DNA of 64,000 bases, taken from assembly GCA_015039365.1 (NCBI GenBank), contig WION01000184.1, positions 43,701 to 107,700 of the forward strand. Direction: 5' to 3'. Each line of letters opens with the position of its first letter. Positions within the stretch are counted from its first letter, which is position 1. The notes under the pieces were generated by a model. It saw nothing but the letters and a program-made list of their open reading frames with translations. It had not been told where the DNA came from and searched no databases. The position numbers were made by a program, and so were the translations under genes. The DNA comes from Amanita rubescens (taxonomy: Eukaryota > Basidiomycota > Agaricomycetes > Agaricales > Amanitaceae). Positions 1-12,009 of this stretch are shown here, in pieces.

Positions 1-1
1 A

Positions 2-142
2 TCCACTGGTACTGGGAAGTTCGACGAAGGGTATCTGAAGAATATGAATAAGAAGTGGGCGGAATGGAAACACATGCGGAAAATGGTGGAGAAGGATGAT
101 GATGATTCTCGGGACGAGAATCTTGAAGAGGGGGTGATGTAA
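2..142 (+). CDS. C-terminal end of an LTR-retrotransposon polyprotein (partial)
   Basis: An open frame enters from the left edge and ends in TAA at 140-142, giving 46 residues rich in Lys, Glu and Asp (ending LEEGVM). The stop codon overlaps the first bases (TGTAAC) of the LTR called next, and a purine-rich tract (gaagaggggg) lies just before it, as expected for a polypurine tract. This arrangement, with the pol stop touching the 3' LTR, is usual in fungal Ty3/Gypsy elements. No catalytic domain is inside the window, so the family is inferred only from context. Confidence 0.5.
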   Translation, partial: STGTGKFDEGYLKNMNKKWAEWKHMRKMVEKDDDDSRDENLEEGVM

Positions 143-397
143 CGGTTGATATTTCATTATCTTTTCTTTTTCTTTTTCTTTTCTTTTTATTTACAAGAAG
201 TTCCCACGCTTACCTAAGGATTCCGCGGAATGACAGTGTGGGAGTAACAAGTCAGAGTATATATACTGAAGTCTACCTATGTATTCCTTAGCCTTACGAT
301 TGTTTCTGTTGTCCATAGACTCAATCTAGTCTCATTCTCTCTTCTGCGTTCGAGTCTCGAGTGTCTTAGTGGTTGTGTCTGGGATCACCTCCTAACA
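138..397 (+). mobile_element. 3' LTR of an LTR retrotransposon (Ty3/Gypsy-like)
   Basis: A 260-bp block starts with TGTAACGG and ends with CCTAACA (TG...CA), is preceded by a polypurine tract, and contains a pyrimidine-rich stretch and a TATA-like tatatata near 260. It directly abuts coding sequence of the minus-strand F-box/nucleotidyltransferase-like gene at 398, so the element inserted into that gene and removed its 3' end. The 5' LTR lies outside the window, so the target duplication cannot be checked. Confidence 0.6.
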
Positions 398-2010
398 TTG
401 TTCAAGACAGCTGTGCTTGCATTTCTTGATGGACTGCAGATGACGGATCGCCCATCAAAAAACGTCAGACGAGGGTATAACGCATAGGCATTATACGGAG
501 TTATAATATTCATGACACATGCTAAATGCTCAGTCATAATTCTCCATACCAAAACACAATTTTTACTCACTTGAATGAAATTCCAAAATGGCTTGAAGAG
601 GAGATTGCGTGGTTGCCATCAATTGTATTACTTTTCCCATTGATGGCATCTTGAAGCTATTGATCGAATTGATCTGTTTTATTGGATAAACGTCGATCGT
701 GACCATCTCTTCATCATGGTATTGTTCAGCTGCTTCTTCCTTGTGATAACCGAAGTCCAGCAACCATTGAGATTCCGAGGCCGAGTGAAACGAAGGACTC
801 GGTTTTATTCCAAAACTTGAGCCGCTTTTATTTCCTTTTTGGTAAGCGCCGGTAATTACCGAGTAAACAAATACACGCACATCCTAACAAACAGCCTCGG
901 ACCTGCCGTGCACAGCAGCGGCCCATAATTCCAAGTGCGTCAGATACATTGAGGCCAGGAACATAAACATCCAAATCAGATGTAGTGAACAGGATACGAG
1001 CAAAAAATTGCAACGCGGTAGATCCACTGATGACGGCCCCAGTCGTATTCAACATATTGAGAAAGTTATCGACGCCTGATTTGGTATGAAAATATGGCAA
1101 CAGAACCCGATTTATGTTCAGCGCAAACCGCCAACATCAGGAAAACGGGTTCCAACTTAATTGACTTATATTGGACTTAAACTACTTGCACAAGTAAATT
1201 AAGACAAGATTAAGTAACATTTTTTTGTCTTAGGTGACTTAAAAATTAAGACATTTAAGACACAAGACAGGTCTCGTACTTTTTTTACTTAAATATGCAC
1301 TTATTTGACTTAAAAGTGCCTTATTTTTCTGTGCTACAAGCCTGTTCACAATAAGAATTAAGCCATATAAGGCAGTATAAGTCAGATAAGTCACTCCAGT
1401 CAGATAAGTCACTCCAGTCAGTTAAGTGACTTAAGTAAATAGAAGCAAAATTTCAATAATGGTTAACTACTTTTCTACTAGTGACTTCAATACTACTACT
1501 TATACTACTTATACTACTTATTTAATGCCCTATGAGATGTGCCTGGAGGGGCAAGTGGCGTAGAAGCCCTCCTTATATACCTGGGGCCCTGCGCACGGAC
1601 CATTTTGACCGTGGGAAATATTACGTAAGCATCACGTGACATCAAAATGGTACTCCTGATGTCGAAAAACTCGAATCTAAAATTAGAATTACCAAATATG
1701 GCTTAGTTAATGAGATATTCGTGTTTTTTTAACTTTCCCATGCTGGACTTAGTGACTTAAAGTACTTAAGTGTCCTCCCTTGACTTAAATCTTCTTAGTT
1801 GGCTTAGATGTAAATCTAGTGACTTAAGGAAAAAAAGTGGTAAGTAATATAAGACACAAAAGGCGTCTCAAGTAGAAAAAGTTGGAACCCATTTTCCTGA
1901 TGAATAGCCGTCAGTGATATCGTGCAAAAAACGGGATGTTCGAGATAGGGAAACGACCTCTTCCGTTTCACTCAAATCCATGATTGCAAACCATATTTCG
2001 GGAGCTAGCC
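398..2010 (-). pseudogene. F-box / nucleotidyltransferase-like gene, disrupted twice
   Basis: Read on the minus strand. An exon beginning at 2010 after an ...aatag acceptor encodes an F-box (LAPEIWFAIMDL, then VVSLSRTSRFLHD). The frame is interrupted at 1903 by the TIR element and resumes at 1134 with ALNINRVLLPYF and GAVISGSTALQFF...SDLDVYV. The GS..L..FF...SDLD pattern matches the nucleotidyltransferase-like fold found next to F-boxes in many Agaricomycete proteins. A later exon (about 860-571) ends in LEFHS and splices at gtgagt/ttag to TCVMNIIT and YALYPRLTFF. The frame is then cut at 397 by an LTR. The first exon was not found. No transcript is likely to give a full protein. Function in the family is unknown; the F-box suggests an SCF ubiquitin-ligase adaptor (inference). 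Confidence 0.72.
1135..1902. mobile_element. 768-bp non-autonomous TIR element with GACTTAAGT-type words
   Basis: Left end catcaggaaaacgggttcc and right end ggaacccattttcctgatg are inverted repeats that match at 23 of the first 24 positions. The subterminal zones on both sides are filled with variants of gacttaagt and acttaagtca. A central core (about 1563-1640: ccctccttatatacc then gcctg/gcac) resembles a block in the element at 20768-23070. No coding sequence is present. Removing the element and one AA dinucleotide rejoins the reading frame of the flanking F-box gene, so the insertion left only a 2-bp duplication, or the true ends differ by a base or two. Confidence 0.7.
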
Positions 2011-2334
2011 TATTAAAAAAACATATTATCATCTCATCGTAACAAGGGGATTTAGCGAAAATACCGTAAAGTTGAGTTCATGATAAGTAGTAACACGTTA
2101 TGGTGGTCAGAACGTTCTCCCGTATTCAGGAGTACATATATATATATTTGTGATGGCTCATGATTATCAGCGTTTGGCCCTATCAACCTCTATATCGAAT
2201 CAGTTATCGGTACTCCTGGACTGTTTTGTGCATTATTGTCACGGGTGTACCGTGATATGTTCTCGCCACTCGAGGTACACTGAATCAAGTTATATTGTTC
2301 GTGTATCGAGTAGAGAGTAAGTTGTTTGTACATG
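2011..2334. other. Intergenic, no feature recognised
   Basis: AT-rich stretch with a short TA run near 2145. It may hold the unseen first exon of the disrupted F-box gene, but no convincing start or donor was found. Confidence 0.4.
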
Positions 2335-2449
2335 TGTAACGACGCGCTCTACGGGTTGCACATCACATCAGTCACCTATCTATATATGGCAGCTAGCTGT
2401 ATCTACATGATGGAGAGAGATTGAACCCGGTAATGGGCTACCCGTTACA
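2335..2449 (-). mobile_element. 3' LTR of a reverse-oriented LTR retrotransposon (Ty1/Copia-like)
   Basis: On the minus strand this 115-bp block starts TGTAACGGG and ends CGTTACA, with a tatata box. It is preceded by the purine tract gtgggggagag (2450-2460), a typical polypurine-tract/LTR junction of Copia-type elements in Agaricomycetes. The internal region lies to the right: a minus-strand frame ending at 2484 reads RDRIRLLHAFVSDLEDIY and then EEKLQL, a possible element C-terminus, but no polymerase domain is present. The matching 5' LTR was not found, so the element is truncated. Confidence 0.5.
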
Positions 2450-2716
2450 CTCTCCCCCACTAGATTGAACCCAAGGGCCCAATCTACACATAGAAAAGGA
2501 AATCTCTTCTAGTAGAAGAAGCACTGGACTCGAGGTTGAGCTGCAGTTTTTCTTCTAGGATGGCTGCATAAATGTCTTCAAGATCGGAAACAAATGCATG
2601 AAGTAGCCTAATACGATCCCGAACCCCTCCCCCACTAGCCAGTGTCACTGGTTATACATAGAGAGGAGCATAGGCACATATATATACATATTTAATGCAG
2701 CAAAGTAGAGAACAGC
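2450..2716 (-). other. Polypurine tract and remnant of LTR-element internal region
   Basis: Contains the polypurine tract (2450-2460) and a minus-strand open frame (about 2634-2484) with a short acidic helical segment. Some short inverted repeats occur already here (cttct-agt-agaag near 2507), so the boundary with the stem-loop tract to the right is soft. Confidence 0.35.
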
Positions 2717-3831
2717 AATTTTCACTGAAGTGAAAATTAAATTTCTCTATAAATACATTAGGGGATAGATATAGGAGTTTATCCCCCACAAAAGCGAACA
2801 TGCACGAACATGTTCGTATGGTTCTATAGCCAGTAGAGTGTTTGACGCGTGGTTGTGTCGAAATTCGACGTTCCTTCCTAGTATGGAAGGTCATCACGTA
2901 ACTGTGACTGGCTGAATTTAGAGCGTGCAAGTTCTGCGCGCTCTATTGAGATGGGGTCCCAGCTGGAACAGGCCTGCGCAACGATCGTCCAAGATTTGTT
3001 TGAGTATGTGTCATCGCATGTCATCTCCGAGGTGATCCAGCAGGAGGAACTGTAGATGACTTGCGAGTCATCTAAATAAATAAGTCCGGCGTCGGCTCAA
3101 TAGCTAGAGCCGATAGCCGGAGGTCATGTGACACGCCCAAGGCATGTCAAGCCTTGTTTATCTCAAGAGATAATGATGCAAAGAGAGCTCTTCGTGAAAC
3201 TAACGGCTACAAGAGCCATTATATCCAGTCAATTCGCACAGCGATCTGAGGAGATCGAGAGAGGAGAGGAGAGGAGAGGGAAATAGCTGCGTGAGGGCGG
3301 CTAGGGTGCAAGGTGCGTTCTTCGCCTCTTCTCGTTTTCCTTCTCACTGTAAACTGACCATCTGGGTGATGCATAGGTACCGCAGTGGAATCCGTTTCAG
3401 CCAAACCGAGGACGGCGCAATAAGACCAGTCCTCACGACATATGAGGCCTGGACTCATGTCGGCTTCGAGGCTAGGACTTAGAGCCGGCTCTTCTCGCCC
3501 AGTAGGACGACTACAGCAAGGTTAGGACTCGGAAGAGAGTCCTACAATGCTTACACATCACGACGAACGGGAGACGAGCTGTGGGTAGACTTTGGGTCGC
3601 CTGTCGCTCTGCGGACAAGACTTTGGGTCGGTCCATGTGAGCAAGACTTTGGGTCGGCTCACTCTCGTCTTTGTAACTCGCTGGGAGTGACGGAAGGGTG
3701 CAATGTGCTGCGTGTTGCAGTTCGGGGCTGGGTGCGTCTCGATTCCTCAGTCCAATGGCGTATTGATCGGCAACGTTGAACAGGTATGTGCTCGACGATG
3801 GAAGACCGGCATCGGAACAGCAGGCTGCGGG
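2717..3831. repeat. Stem-loop concatemer, tract A
   Basis: Perfect or near-perfect short hairpins follow one another with little spacing. Examples: 2717-2738 (9-bp stem, 4-nt loop), 2761-2786 (7 bp), 2795-2816 (8 bp), 2857-2869, 2873-2890, 3053-3074 (9 bp, 4-nt loop), 3086-3120 (nested 7+5 bp), 3138-3156, 3158-3173, 3481-3492 (12-nt palindrome) and 3523-3544 (8 bp, 6-nt loop). Three copies of agactttgggtcg lie at 3587, 3618 and 3644. No gene is supported. The tract stops at the hAT target site 3824-3831 (gctgcggg) and resumes on the other side of the hAT element. Confidence 0.7.
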
Positions 3832-3837
3832 TAGTGT

Positions 3838-4040
3838 TTCCAGGTCCGGTCCAGTCCGGTTTTTATTACCTTTTTGGGTGCAACCGGACCAGGACCGGTT
3901 TTTTTATTTTTACCATTTCAGGCAACCGGACTGAAACCATCTTGGACTGGTTGCTTAAGGTCACAGGCAAAATAGCAACCGGTTGGCAACCGGTCACTAG
4001 CTAGACCGGTCTGGTATTAATTCGGACTGGTTGCAACCAG
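3838..4040. repeat. hAT left subterminal array (GCAACCGGT-type words)
   Basis: Repeated ggtccggt, gcaaccgga, caaccggttggcaaccgg words on both strands, matching the right array at 18478-18655 and the words of the small hAT element at 35846-36631. Such arrays are usually transposase binding sites (inference). Confidence 0.75.
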
Positions 4041-4580
4041 TCATGTATCAGATACAGTACAACACGTGTACTACTAGCAGCAGGAAAAAATGTGTATTAC
4101 ATGTGCTAAATAACTATCATCTACTACAACTATGTCTCGTAAATCTCAGAGAACAAAGAGGCCTACACAGAAAGCAGTATCAAATCCAAGCCGTCATTCC
4201 CAGTCATCCAAGTCCAAATCTTCAAAAGGAAAGAAGAGGCAGGCATCGCCGGAGGATGATAGCAGTGGTACGCACACATCCCCGGATAAGGCAAGTACTT
4301 CAAAGAAGAAGGGCGTTAGTCATTGACAACAGAAACGAGCGCGTCATCACTCACCAGAAGTTGTTGTGGATGATGTTGAGTTGTCAATTGAAGATGAGAT
4401 TGAAGAGCTGGCCATACTAGATGATGGAAGTGGGGACTTGGAGGGCAATAGCAGTGCCGAGGAAGAGGAACCAGAGTTGTCGGAGGTATGTGTTGCAACA
4501 TGTCGTATCTGCAGTATGAATGTCAGTCTTGAATAGGATGTTGGAGACGAGCTTGACGAGCAGCACCGCACCCCACTTCC

Positions 4581-6125
4581 CACCAAACGCTGGCAGGATG
4601 ATATATCACAGTCTTGTAATAAGCGGCAAATGCGTTATATATTATGACCGCTAATTTATCGACCCCAATGATATATCACCCTCGATAGTTATCAATACCA
4701 CGCCCATTTAGCGCGCCTTGAACAATGCCAGCCATGCTTCCCCCGCCCTTCCCCCCGAAATGCACTATGAATAGAACGGTCGCTCGCGCCCTCTTCTGCC
4801 TACTTCCTGAGCTGTCCAACTTTATCCGCCACAACCGCCCAGATTACTGATTCGGTCATTCACGTCAGAATGGCAGGACTGATGAAGAAGCGGAAAGCCC
4901 ACTTCTTGGATCAAGATCTCCGAAATCGAATGTCATCTATCATTCCTTTTTAGTCAATCGTTTGTCAGCCATATGATTGTTTTTCCGACGTATTGGCAGG
5001 TACTGCTTTGATCAGCGAGATCATGTTGTGATACTGTGGTCACCCGCAGAGCCTCTGTTTTTGTCTCTCATCGGTCAGCCATATGTTTGTTTTTCCTCTT
5101 AGGTTTACCACTTTCCTCTGACCAGGTGGTGCACAGTCCGCTTTCAAGCCTCTCAATGTCACACTTTTTTCTATCGATATGCGACCAGCTCTACTACTAC
5201 TAGGAAGCTAACGACATTTGAAAACATAAAAACAACCAACGTGACTTTATCGCCGCTGATTAGTACATCACGCTGACAAGTTTTCACCAGGATGCACCAC
5301 AATATATCACCTCGATGACCAGCCGCTACTACCGATACATCACGGCCTGTTACCACCGTGTTTTCTCAGCTACCGCGGCTGATATATCACGATTTATAAC
5401 AGCGCGCCACCGCCCGGAATCTAGCCACCACTACTGATACATCACGGCAAGCTGTCACCATGCTCTCTCAGCTATCGCCGCTGATATATCACGATTTACA
5501 ACTGCAGTGTGCCCTCACCCGGACTCATCGCGGGCTCACCACCTCGTGCCAAATCTCACAGCGCCTGGTTTGCTTAGCGAATCTGTTGAAAGCAGAAAAT
5601 GTGAAAAACATTGTCCGACGACTCTGGAATCCCGGTGAAGTGAATATATTACCTCGATCCTAATCATTGCTGATACATCATGGCCCAGCCGCCATTGTGG
5701 ATGCCTTGTTATTCTTGAAAAGGTACCCCCTCGATCATTCGCTGCTCCTGATACATCACGCTCAGTACTAGTATGTTCTCTTCAAAAATCGCACCTCTTG
5801 ACTTGATAGTATATCATACCTATTAGTTATCGGGCAGCCCGGGCTCGTTAGCCCCTCCAGTGCCCTTTCTCAGGCATCACGCAATTTGTGGTGTTACGTT
5901 GCAACAGAGGCGGTAGTGCGCCGGGTGCGATAGCTGAGCGCTGAGCGCTGAGCGACGACATTCACGAACGGGCTAAAATTGTCTCCATCTACCTTGGCTA
6001 ATACGTCAAGCTATGATCATGAGTCTCTAGATTTCAACGGACTTCCCGTCGTGATATATCGTACTAGTAATAGCCAGGTTATGTTTAAGTGACCGCAAAT
6101 GATATATCATGTCAAACTAAGCTGG
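4581..6125. repeat. KDZ left subterminal array (GATATATCA words)
   Basis: At least a dozen copies of tgatatatcac, tgatacatcacg or close variants, in both orientations, with no supported gene (short open frames here are fortuitous). The core gatatatc is a palindrome. The same words recur at the right end, so they are probably transposase binding sites (inference). Confidence 0.8.
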
Positions 6126-6200
6126 AGTCTATTGCATTGGGACCCGTGGCAGAGCCTATCGTCTTTAAGTATAATGTTGCGTAACTAGGCAGCAGAAGAA

Positions 6201-9200
6201 CTAGACTGCCAAATCATTGATGTCCTTTGCAGCGCCCTCACCCTTTTTAAGCTTTTCATCAAGGCCATCCCATGCCTGCTTACAGTGTTCTTTGAGCGCT
6301 ACTTGAAGCGATGACTGTCGTAGCGCATATGCGCGTCGACCTTCGGCTGTCGCGCTATCGCTAGAATTACCAAAGCTTCCCCGGGCCGAGACCATTCTAT
6401 TGGCAATGTCCTTCCACCAACCAGCTCGCCAAGCGAAGTATCGCAACACCCGCGCCATCTCCTCCTCCAGTAATAGACATTCTTCTTGCCATCGGTTCGC
6501 TCGGGCCCGAGCCTTACACCATTCAACACGGAGTGCTTGAAAAGGCAGTTAGAAGTCTGACAAATGTACCACGGAACGACGAAGATACCTTCCTGAGTAG
6601 CCTCCTCCTTGATTATTGTGCCTTGTATTCTCCAGATCCACGACAGTGTCCGCCGTCCTTCAGATGAATGTGAATCTCCTTCTTCCAACGGTCGTATGTC
6701 TTCATCAGCCAGAGGGCGAAGCTGATGTTCCCACCCCACCTTTAAGAGTCTTCGGGCCAGACGTTCCAGAAGAACCCGTGTATCACGATATCTCTTGACG
6801 CTAAAGTTAATTTTTTCATTAAGCCGATTAAGGACGGACATGCTGCGGGTGTTGTGAGCTTGACCGCGTGCGAACCTCTGCTTCGAGCGATGTAACCTAG
6901 ATCGTACGACGAGCAGCCGGCGTATTTCATTGAGGGCGTCGTGAGCCTGAGCAAAGCGTAGACGCCATTCAAATTCAAAGAGAATTTGATTACAATCAGC
7001 ACAGCCAATGATTTGTGAAGGTAAGAATAGGCTGAGTGACGTGGCATCTAGAGCCTTCCCGCCTCCTTCCTTGTCTTCCTTTGCACGTAGTAAGGCAACG
7101 CCCGGCATATATAAATGCTGTATCTCGCTCCAGGCATCGATTCTTCGTCGCAATCGATTTGCACGTTCCAAAACTGCCGCACGTTGATTGTCTGTCGCAT
7201 GTTGGCCAAGGTTATCTGTGTCTGCCTTTAGTCGGTACCTGAGGAAGTCGATGGGAAGACTGAATCGGGAAGTCTAAAAAATAAATACACACTGCTGCTC
7301 TTCGATATCTAGACCTTGCCAAATCAAAAGGCTACCAGACACTTCTTCATGTAGTGACTTCTGCCCTAATTCTTGCGCTTTCTTCTCTTCCTCAGCCAGT
7401 TGCAACCGTACTTTGGCCTCGCTAATCGCTACCAAAGTCAATGGTATTGAACATGTGTAGCTGTGAGACTTTAACGTACATGGCTGTGTCGTTTCAAACG
7501 GATTTGGCTTGGTTCTATCGCGTTCCCACTCCAAAACCGAATCCAACCATTGCTTTGTGTCTGCGGACCGAAATGCCGAATTGAATTCCTTGAAGTCAAC
7601 CACATGTATCTCACGCTCCTTGATTGCGTCTGTGACTTTCCGAGAAAGGAAGGTTGCAATGGAAGCAATCTTCCGCCAGTTATAGTCGCCGAAATGGTCG
7701 TCAAGGGTGTCGCGGCGAGAACCAGGTCCCATCTGTTTTGTACTGTTGGCAACTGCATTGATAGCCGACCAGCCGCGTTCAGGAGCTTCGCCATCCGTCC
7801 GTCCAACATGTGGTGTAAAATTGAAAGAATAGTGAGCTTGACAATGTGGTATATGTGCCGGCAAATGGAACTTGGGCACGAGGTATTGGATTTGATATTG
7901 TGAAAGCAAAGCTACAGCTTCAGTACCATATAATGCACATCGTTCGCCGAGTCGCTTTGACCACTGACACGCTATGTCATAAGAGACAATGAGCCGCGTC
8001 GGAGCGCCCTGCCGCATGCTTGACAAGAAAAAGTAATCCATATTGATATAGCTTTGTCGTCGTCAACATTCCAATCCATATTTGCAAACTGAACACGCAC
8101 CGTTCGCCCTTCTGCAAATCTCCCAATGAGACGGGTCGCTTCATGTCATGCCGGACGCATTCGACAGTCCCGATTCCCGTTGCCGCCGTTCCCTTGCCCC
8201 CTCGCATACTTGCTGACTTGATGGCGTCGTGGTTGTTGCATCTACTGGTATCATTTTGTACATGATTACCAAACTTAGCCAGGTGATCGTTGAATTTGCC
8301 TTCGTCCACAATATAGGCATACCCGTGGTTAAGACTTGGGTCCCTTGTATTGTTCGAGATGTTTAATCGTTTGAGTCGAAAGTTGGCATCGATTCCAACA
8401 AAAAGGGCATACAGCCATCTGGAAAAGGATAGATGAAATTAAACTCAAATCGAATCGAGATCTGTAACTTACTGTTTCTTCTCAGGAGCAATCTGCCAAT
8501 CGTCTGGAAGGTTTTTTCCTGGTTGCGGACATGCGGGGCAGAGAAGGGCGCACTCTCCTTCCCGTGTTCCAGCCACACCAGTAGGATCATGACCTCTGCC
8601 CGTGCGTTTCAGTAGACGAATGTGACGCCATTCGCGAATGATGCGCATGAAAGCGCGATAGCGATCCTGATATGGGGTTTAAACTCATGGTCCTCTATGG
8701 CGTAAAAAGACGTACCGGTGGAGGGCATGTTCCCGTATTATCGGATTGTCTTGAAATTGATTGATAATATTCGAATGCTGACACTTTTGACGTGAAGGAG
8801 AGTAGTTGAAATGCTTCGAGAAGGCGAAACGTGGCAGCTGTCTTCGGATCGAGAGTGGTTGCCGGAAAGAGCCGAGAACGAAGTAGCTGCACCGGCCGCG
8901 AGACTGCCTGATGGCAATTACAATATTGCATGGTGACGCTATGAATGCCGTGCGAATCAAGTATAACAAAATCACCGTTAAAAGCAAGCGCCGGACTCAA
9001 ACAAGGGTCATCAATGTTGTGATTCAGCTGGATGACCAGCCCAAGCGCCTTCAGTGATGTTGACTCGAAATACTCACCATTCCATAACTAACGGCAACTC
9101 GGAAGTCAGCTAGAAATTGTCTGAATATGATATAAGTGACTTTCCTTTACCCGATGTAGGGGATTCACCCTATGTACCATGACTATACATGAACGGCACA

Positions 9201-9776
9201 AAAGCCGCATGTCGTGACAGTCATCACAGCGGTACAGTCGTAGCTCATCACCGTTGCTGGAGAGACATGATGCGCACGTTTGTTGTTGTTGAGCGCCACG
9301 GCCTTCCAAGCGTAAGAATTCTGACACGAATGTGTCGATTTCAGGAATCCATGTCAGTAAAGGGAAGTCCTAGGGTAATCAGGTTAATGTATTGTGTGAA
9401 ATAGCAAACTTATGCGTACCCCTAGATATCGGTTTGCTCGACGGTTATCGTCCATTATTTCCAGTTCAGCGACGGCAGTTGGGGGGTTGACAAAATTGAT
9501 AGGCTCGTCGAATACGGATTCTATGCCATCTGGCATTGGCTGTGTGCTCCACTGGATTTCATGAACGACCTGAGATGGACATTGTTGGAGAGGCGGACCC
9601 GTAACGCTATAATAGATTTGATTGGTCTTTACTGTACTAGTAGTCGCATCCCGTGACGAAATTTCGGTGTGTCGTTGTATGTGTTGAACAGGTGCCGGTG
9701 ATGCAATGACGGATTTACTAGTTGAGAGAACCACGTCATCATAATATTCTATCTTGTCCCGTCGTCTCTTGCCCAT
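6201..9776 (-). CDS. KDZ transposase with CxC2 zinc cluster
   Basis: The start chosen is MGKRRRDKIEYYDD at 9776; an acidic, Pro-containing N-terminus follows. The exon from 9369 holds a CxC2-type zinc cluster (TCASC, YRCDDC, LLCRSCIVMVHR, NPLHR). Next come WNGEYFE, ALAFNGDFVILDSHGIH and QYCNCHQ. The KDZ core exon (8041-7480) carries SYDIACQW, VPKFHLPAHIPHCQAHYSFN and GRTDGEAPERGWSAINAVA, then MGPGSRRDTLDDHFGDYNWRK. The Asp of SYD and the Glu residues of GEAPERGW lie in the RNase H-like catalytic fold of the family. The C-terminal part (7171-6201) is helical and basic (LERANRLRRRIDAW, ARARANRWQEECLLLEEEM). About eight exons joined by short introns gave an uninterrupted frame wherever checked. 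It catalyses DNA cut-and-paste in the nucleus (family knowledge). Confidence 0.88.
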
Positions 9777-10396
9777 TGCGAACTGGGAGAATGGGAGACC
9801 AGAGTCCCGCTGAAAGCCAATATATTCCACTGGCAATGACTTCTTACAACCCATGCATGTTGAGGACTCCAATTGTGCGTCGAGTCCCACATGTTCTCCG
9901 AGACAGCGAAGTGAAGGTGTTTGGGAGTTACATGCGCTGTGTTGGTGCTTCAAAGCTTCATGATCAGATCCACCACATCTTTGCATTCAATACCTAATAT
10001 TCCACATGTATCAGATGATCCAAAGAGCAAGGAAGTACTTGCCAAAGGCTTCCATCGATCCTCAAGGTTTTGTATCGGAACGGCCGCGCGCAGTGAACTT
10101 CGGTCGTTTACAAGTTGGACAAAAGACCCTAATAAGTCACGTGAAGGGCCGGGCCGACCACACCGAAGTTCGAACACAAACGGTAGTGTACGCAAATGCA
10201 CCGACTTATGAGGCCGATAGGTATGATATAATGGACCGGAAAGCTTAGTAGAATGACCTTGTTCACCTCACAATTGTTTCCGTTCAGATTCAAGCAGGGG
10301 AATAAGCCGAGTGAATAAAGGTCAGACGATTGAAGCAGTAAACCAGGTCACAGATGCACTTAATTCCCATTGCGGCACAAGACTTGACACTGAGCC

Positions 10397-11141
10397 ATGC
10401 CACGACCGCGACTTTATCACTCCCCAGAAGAAAAGCGGGCCGCAAACCGAGAGAAAAGCAAGCGACATTATGACAAGTGCGTCCGTTCCTCTACTTCCTC
10501 AACTTGACCCTTATACTTAGCATCATTTTCGCGGCACAGGAACAAGGTTGATATACAAGCTCGGCGACAATCAAAATACCGGGAAAGACTGTAAGGAAAT
10601 TGTCGCTAGATCTTTACGACCCCCCAAGTTCAATACAATTGTGCGCAGCCCACATTTTAGTCTCCCCTTGGACCCTGTTGTACACGCGTTCCCAACTAAG
10701 AAGTCGGAGTATGTTTCTCACTCCTTTGTCTATTCCCTTAGATGCCGATCACCTGGTGACAACAGGCAGAAAAATGTTGTGTATTGGCGAGAACAAGCTA
10801 AACAGGCCCACAATGCTTTCCTTGCCAACATCGGACCATCGCCTATGGCTTATGTCGAAACTGTATATCAAGCCTTCATTGAGAAAAAGGATGACATGAT
10901 CATCGAGAATGCTACGACGAAAATCCTTCGCTTTCAGACTGAATTGATGAATTGCGAAAACCATGTATTACAGGTGGACGGAGTTGGGGAGGAATTGCAT
11001 GCCATTCAGAAGAAAGGGTATGATGTTAGCTCCGTCATCCGTTGGCTCGAGGAAATCTGGTGCTATGCATTGTCGGACATTCCGGAGCTAATCAAACTAC
11101 ACACATTGTCTAAATTAATGTATCAGGCACCGGCGATCTGA
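10397..11141 (+). CDS. Small basic, helical KDZ passenger protein
   Basis: Start MPRPRLYHSPEEKRAANREK at 10397. The first exon ends at 10476 (gtgcgt donor) and splices to 10540-10590 (NKVDIQARRQSKYRERL). One or two further introns lead to NVVYWREQAKQAHNAFL, MAYVETVYQAFIEKKDD and a C-terminal helical part ending YQAPAI. The basic N-terminus followed by a helical domain is common in a family of unnamed Agaricomycete proteins. The exact junctions between 10590 and 10760 are not resolved. It lies head to head with the KDZ transposase (about 620 bp between starts), so the two may share a promoter region. Function is unknown; nucleic-acid binding is only suggested by charge. Confidence 0.6.
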
Positions 11142-11217
11142 CAAAACATGCTTGTATTTATTTTTTCGGGCGGAAACAACAACAATGGCTACATAGTACG
11201 TATGGATGATATCACTT

Positions 11218-11846
11218 TCAGGGGATGATGGTAACAACTCCTGCTGCCGTAGCATGGGCAAATGCTTCCTGGGCAGCAGCCTGTGACGGGTACTTCTTAA
11301 AGCAGGCACGGGAGACGCCGATAACAAGAGGGCGAACAATATGCCTACATTGGGCCATTAGGTGTTATGCACTTTGAAAAGTAAATTTACTTGCCATCCT
11401 TGAAAAATTCCAACTTCGCGGCCAGCGGAAACCATGTACCACTTGTCAGTCGACTCCTGCATTGCATTAGACGCATGTTAGCTTCACTCGAGACGACGTA
11501 CGGGGACAGCGGCGGCTACGGTAGCAAGGGCAACGGCGGCTGCGGCTACGGCAGGGGCAACGGCAGGGCCGACAGTAGCGACTGCCGCAGTATTAACAGC
11601 GGGGATAGCGGTGTTAGCAGGGGCATCTGTCGGGGCTGACTCATTAGACGACGGCAGGCTGAATTCCACGATTTCGCCGTCAAAGCTTTCCGAGTCACTA
11701 GCGGATGCGACGTGATCATCTATAATCGATATTGAGTGGCTTGCAGTACATAAAATATGGACCAACTTACTGGAAATTTGCATGCCTTGTAGCGACGCGA
11801 GGACTTGCTCGACGATAGCAGTGACAAGGGCGGGATCAAATGACAT
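11218..11846 (-). CDS. Protein with RNase H1 N-terminal (hybrid-binding) domain
   Basis: Starts MSFDPALVTAIVEQVLASLQ at 11846. An intron (gtaagt...ttatag) follows, then an acidic stretch and a long Ala/Pro/Val low-complexity linker. The C-terminal half splits over two exons: KWYMVSAGREVGIFQGWQ, then RPLVIGVSRACFKKYPSQ and AAAQEAF, ending VVTIIP at 11218. The W-Y-V..G...G.F..W and F-K-K-Y/P...A..AF pattern is that of the RNase H1 N-terminal/caulimovirus viroplasmin domain, which binds RNA-DNA hybrids or dsRNA. No catalytic RNase H domain follows. The donor of the second intron is uncertain because the obvious gtacgt site gives the wrong phase. It lies inside the KDZ element between two plus-strand genes. 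Confidence 0.62.
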
Positions 11847-12009
11847 GAGGATTTATCGACTAATGGGGTTGAGTTGATGATGGGAAAACCGCTTGTTGAT
11901 CAAGGTGTATTTATAGAAGGTACTGCATAGTTCATGTAAGTTGCCGGATTACTAAATTCGTATACCAAAATACCCAAACGCCGCTTACCAAAAAAACTTA
12001 GTAGCCGAA

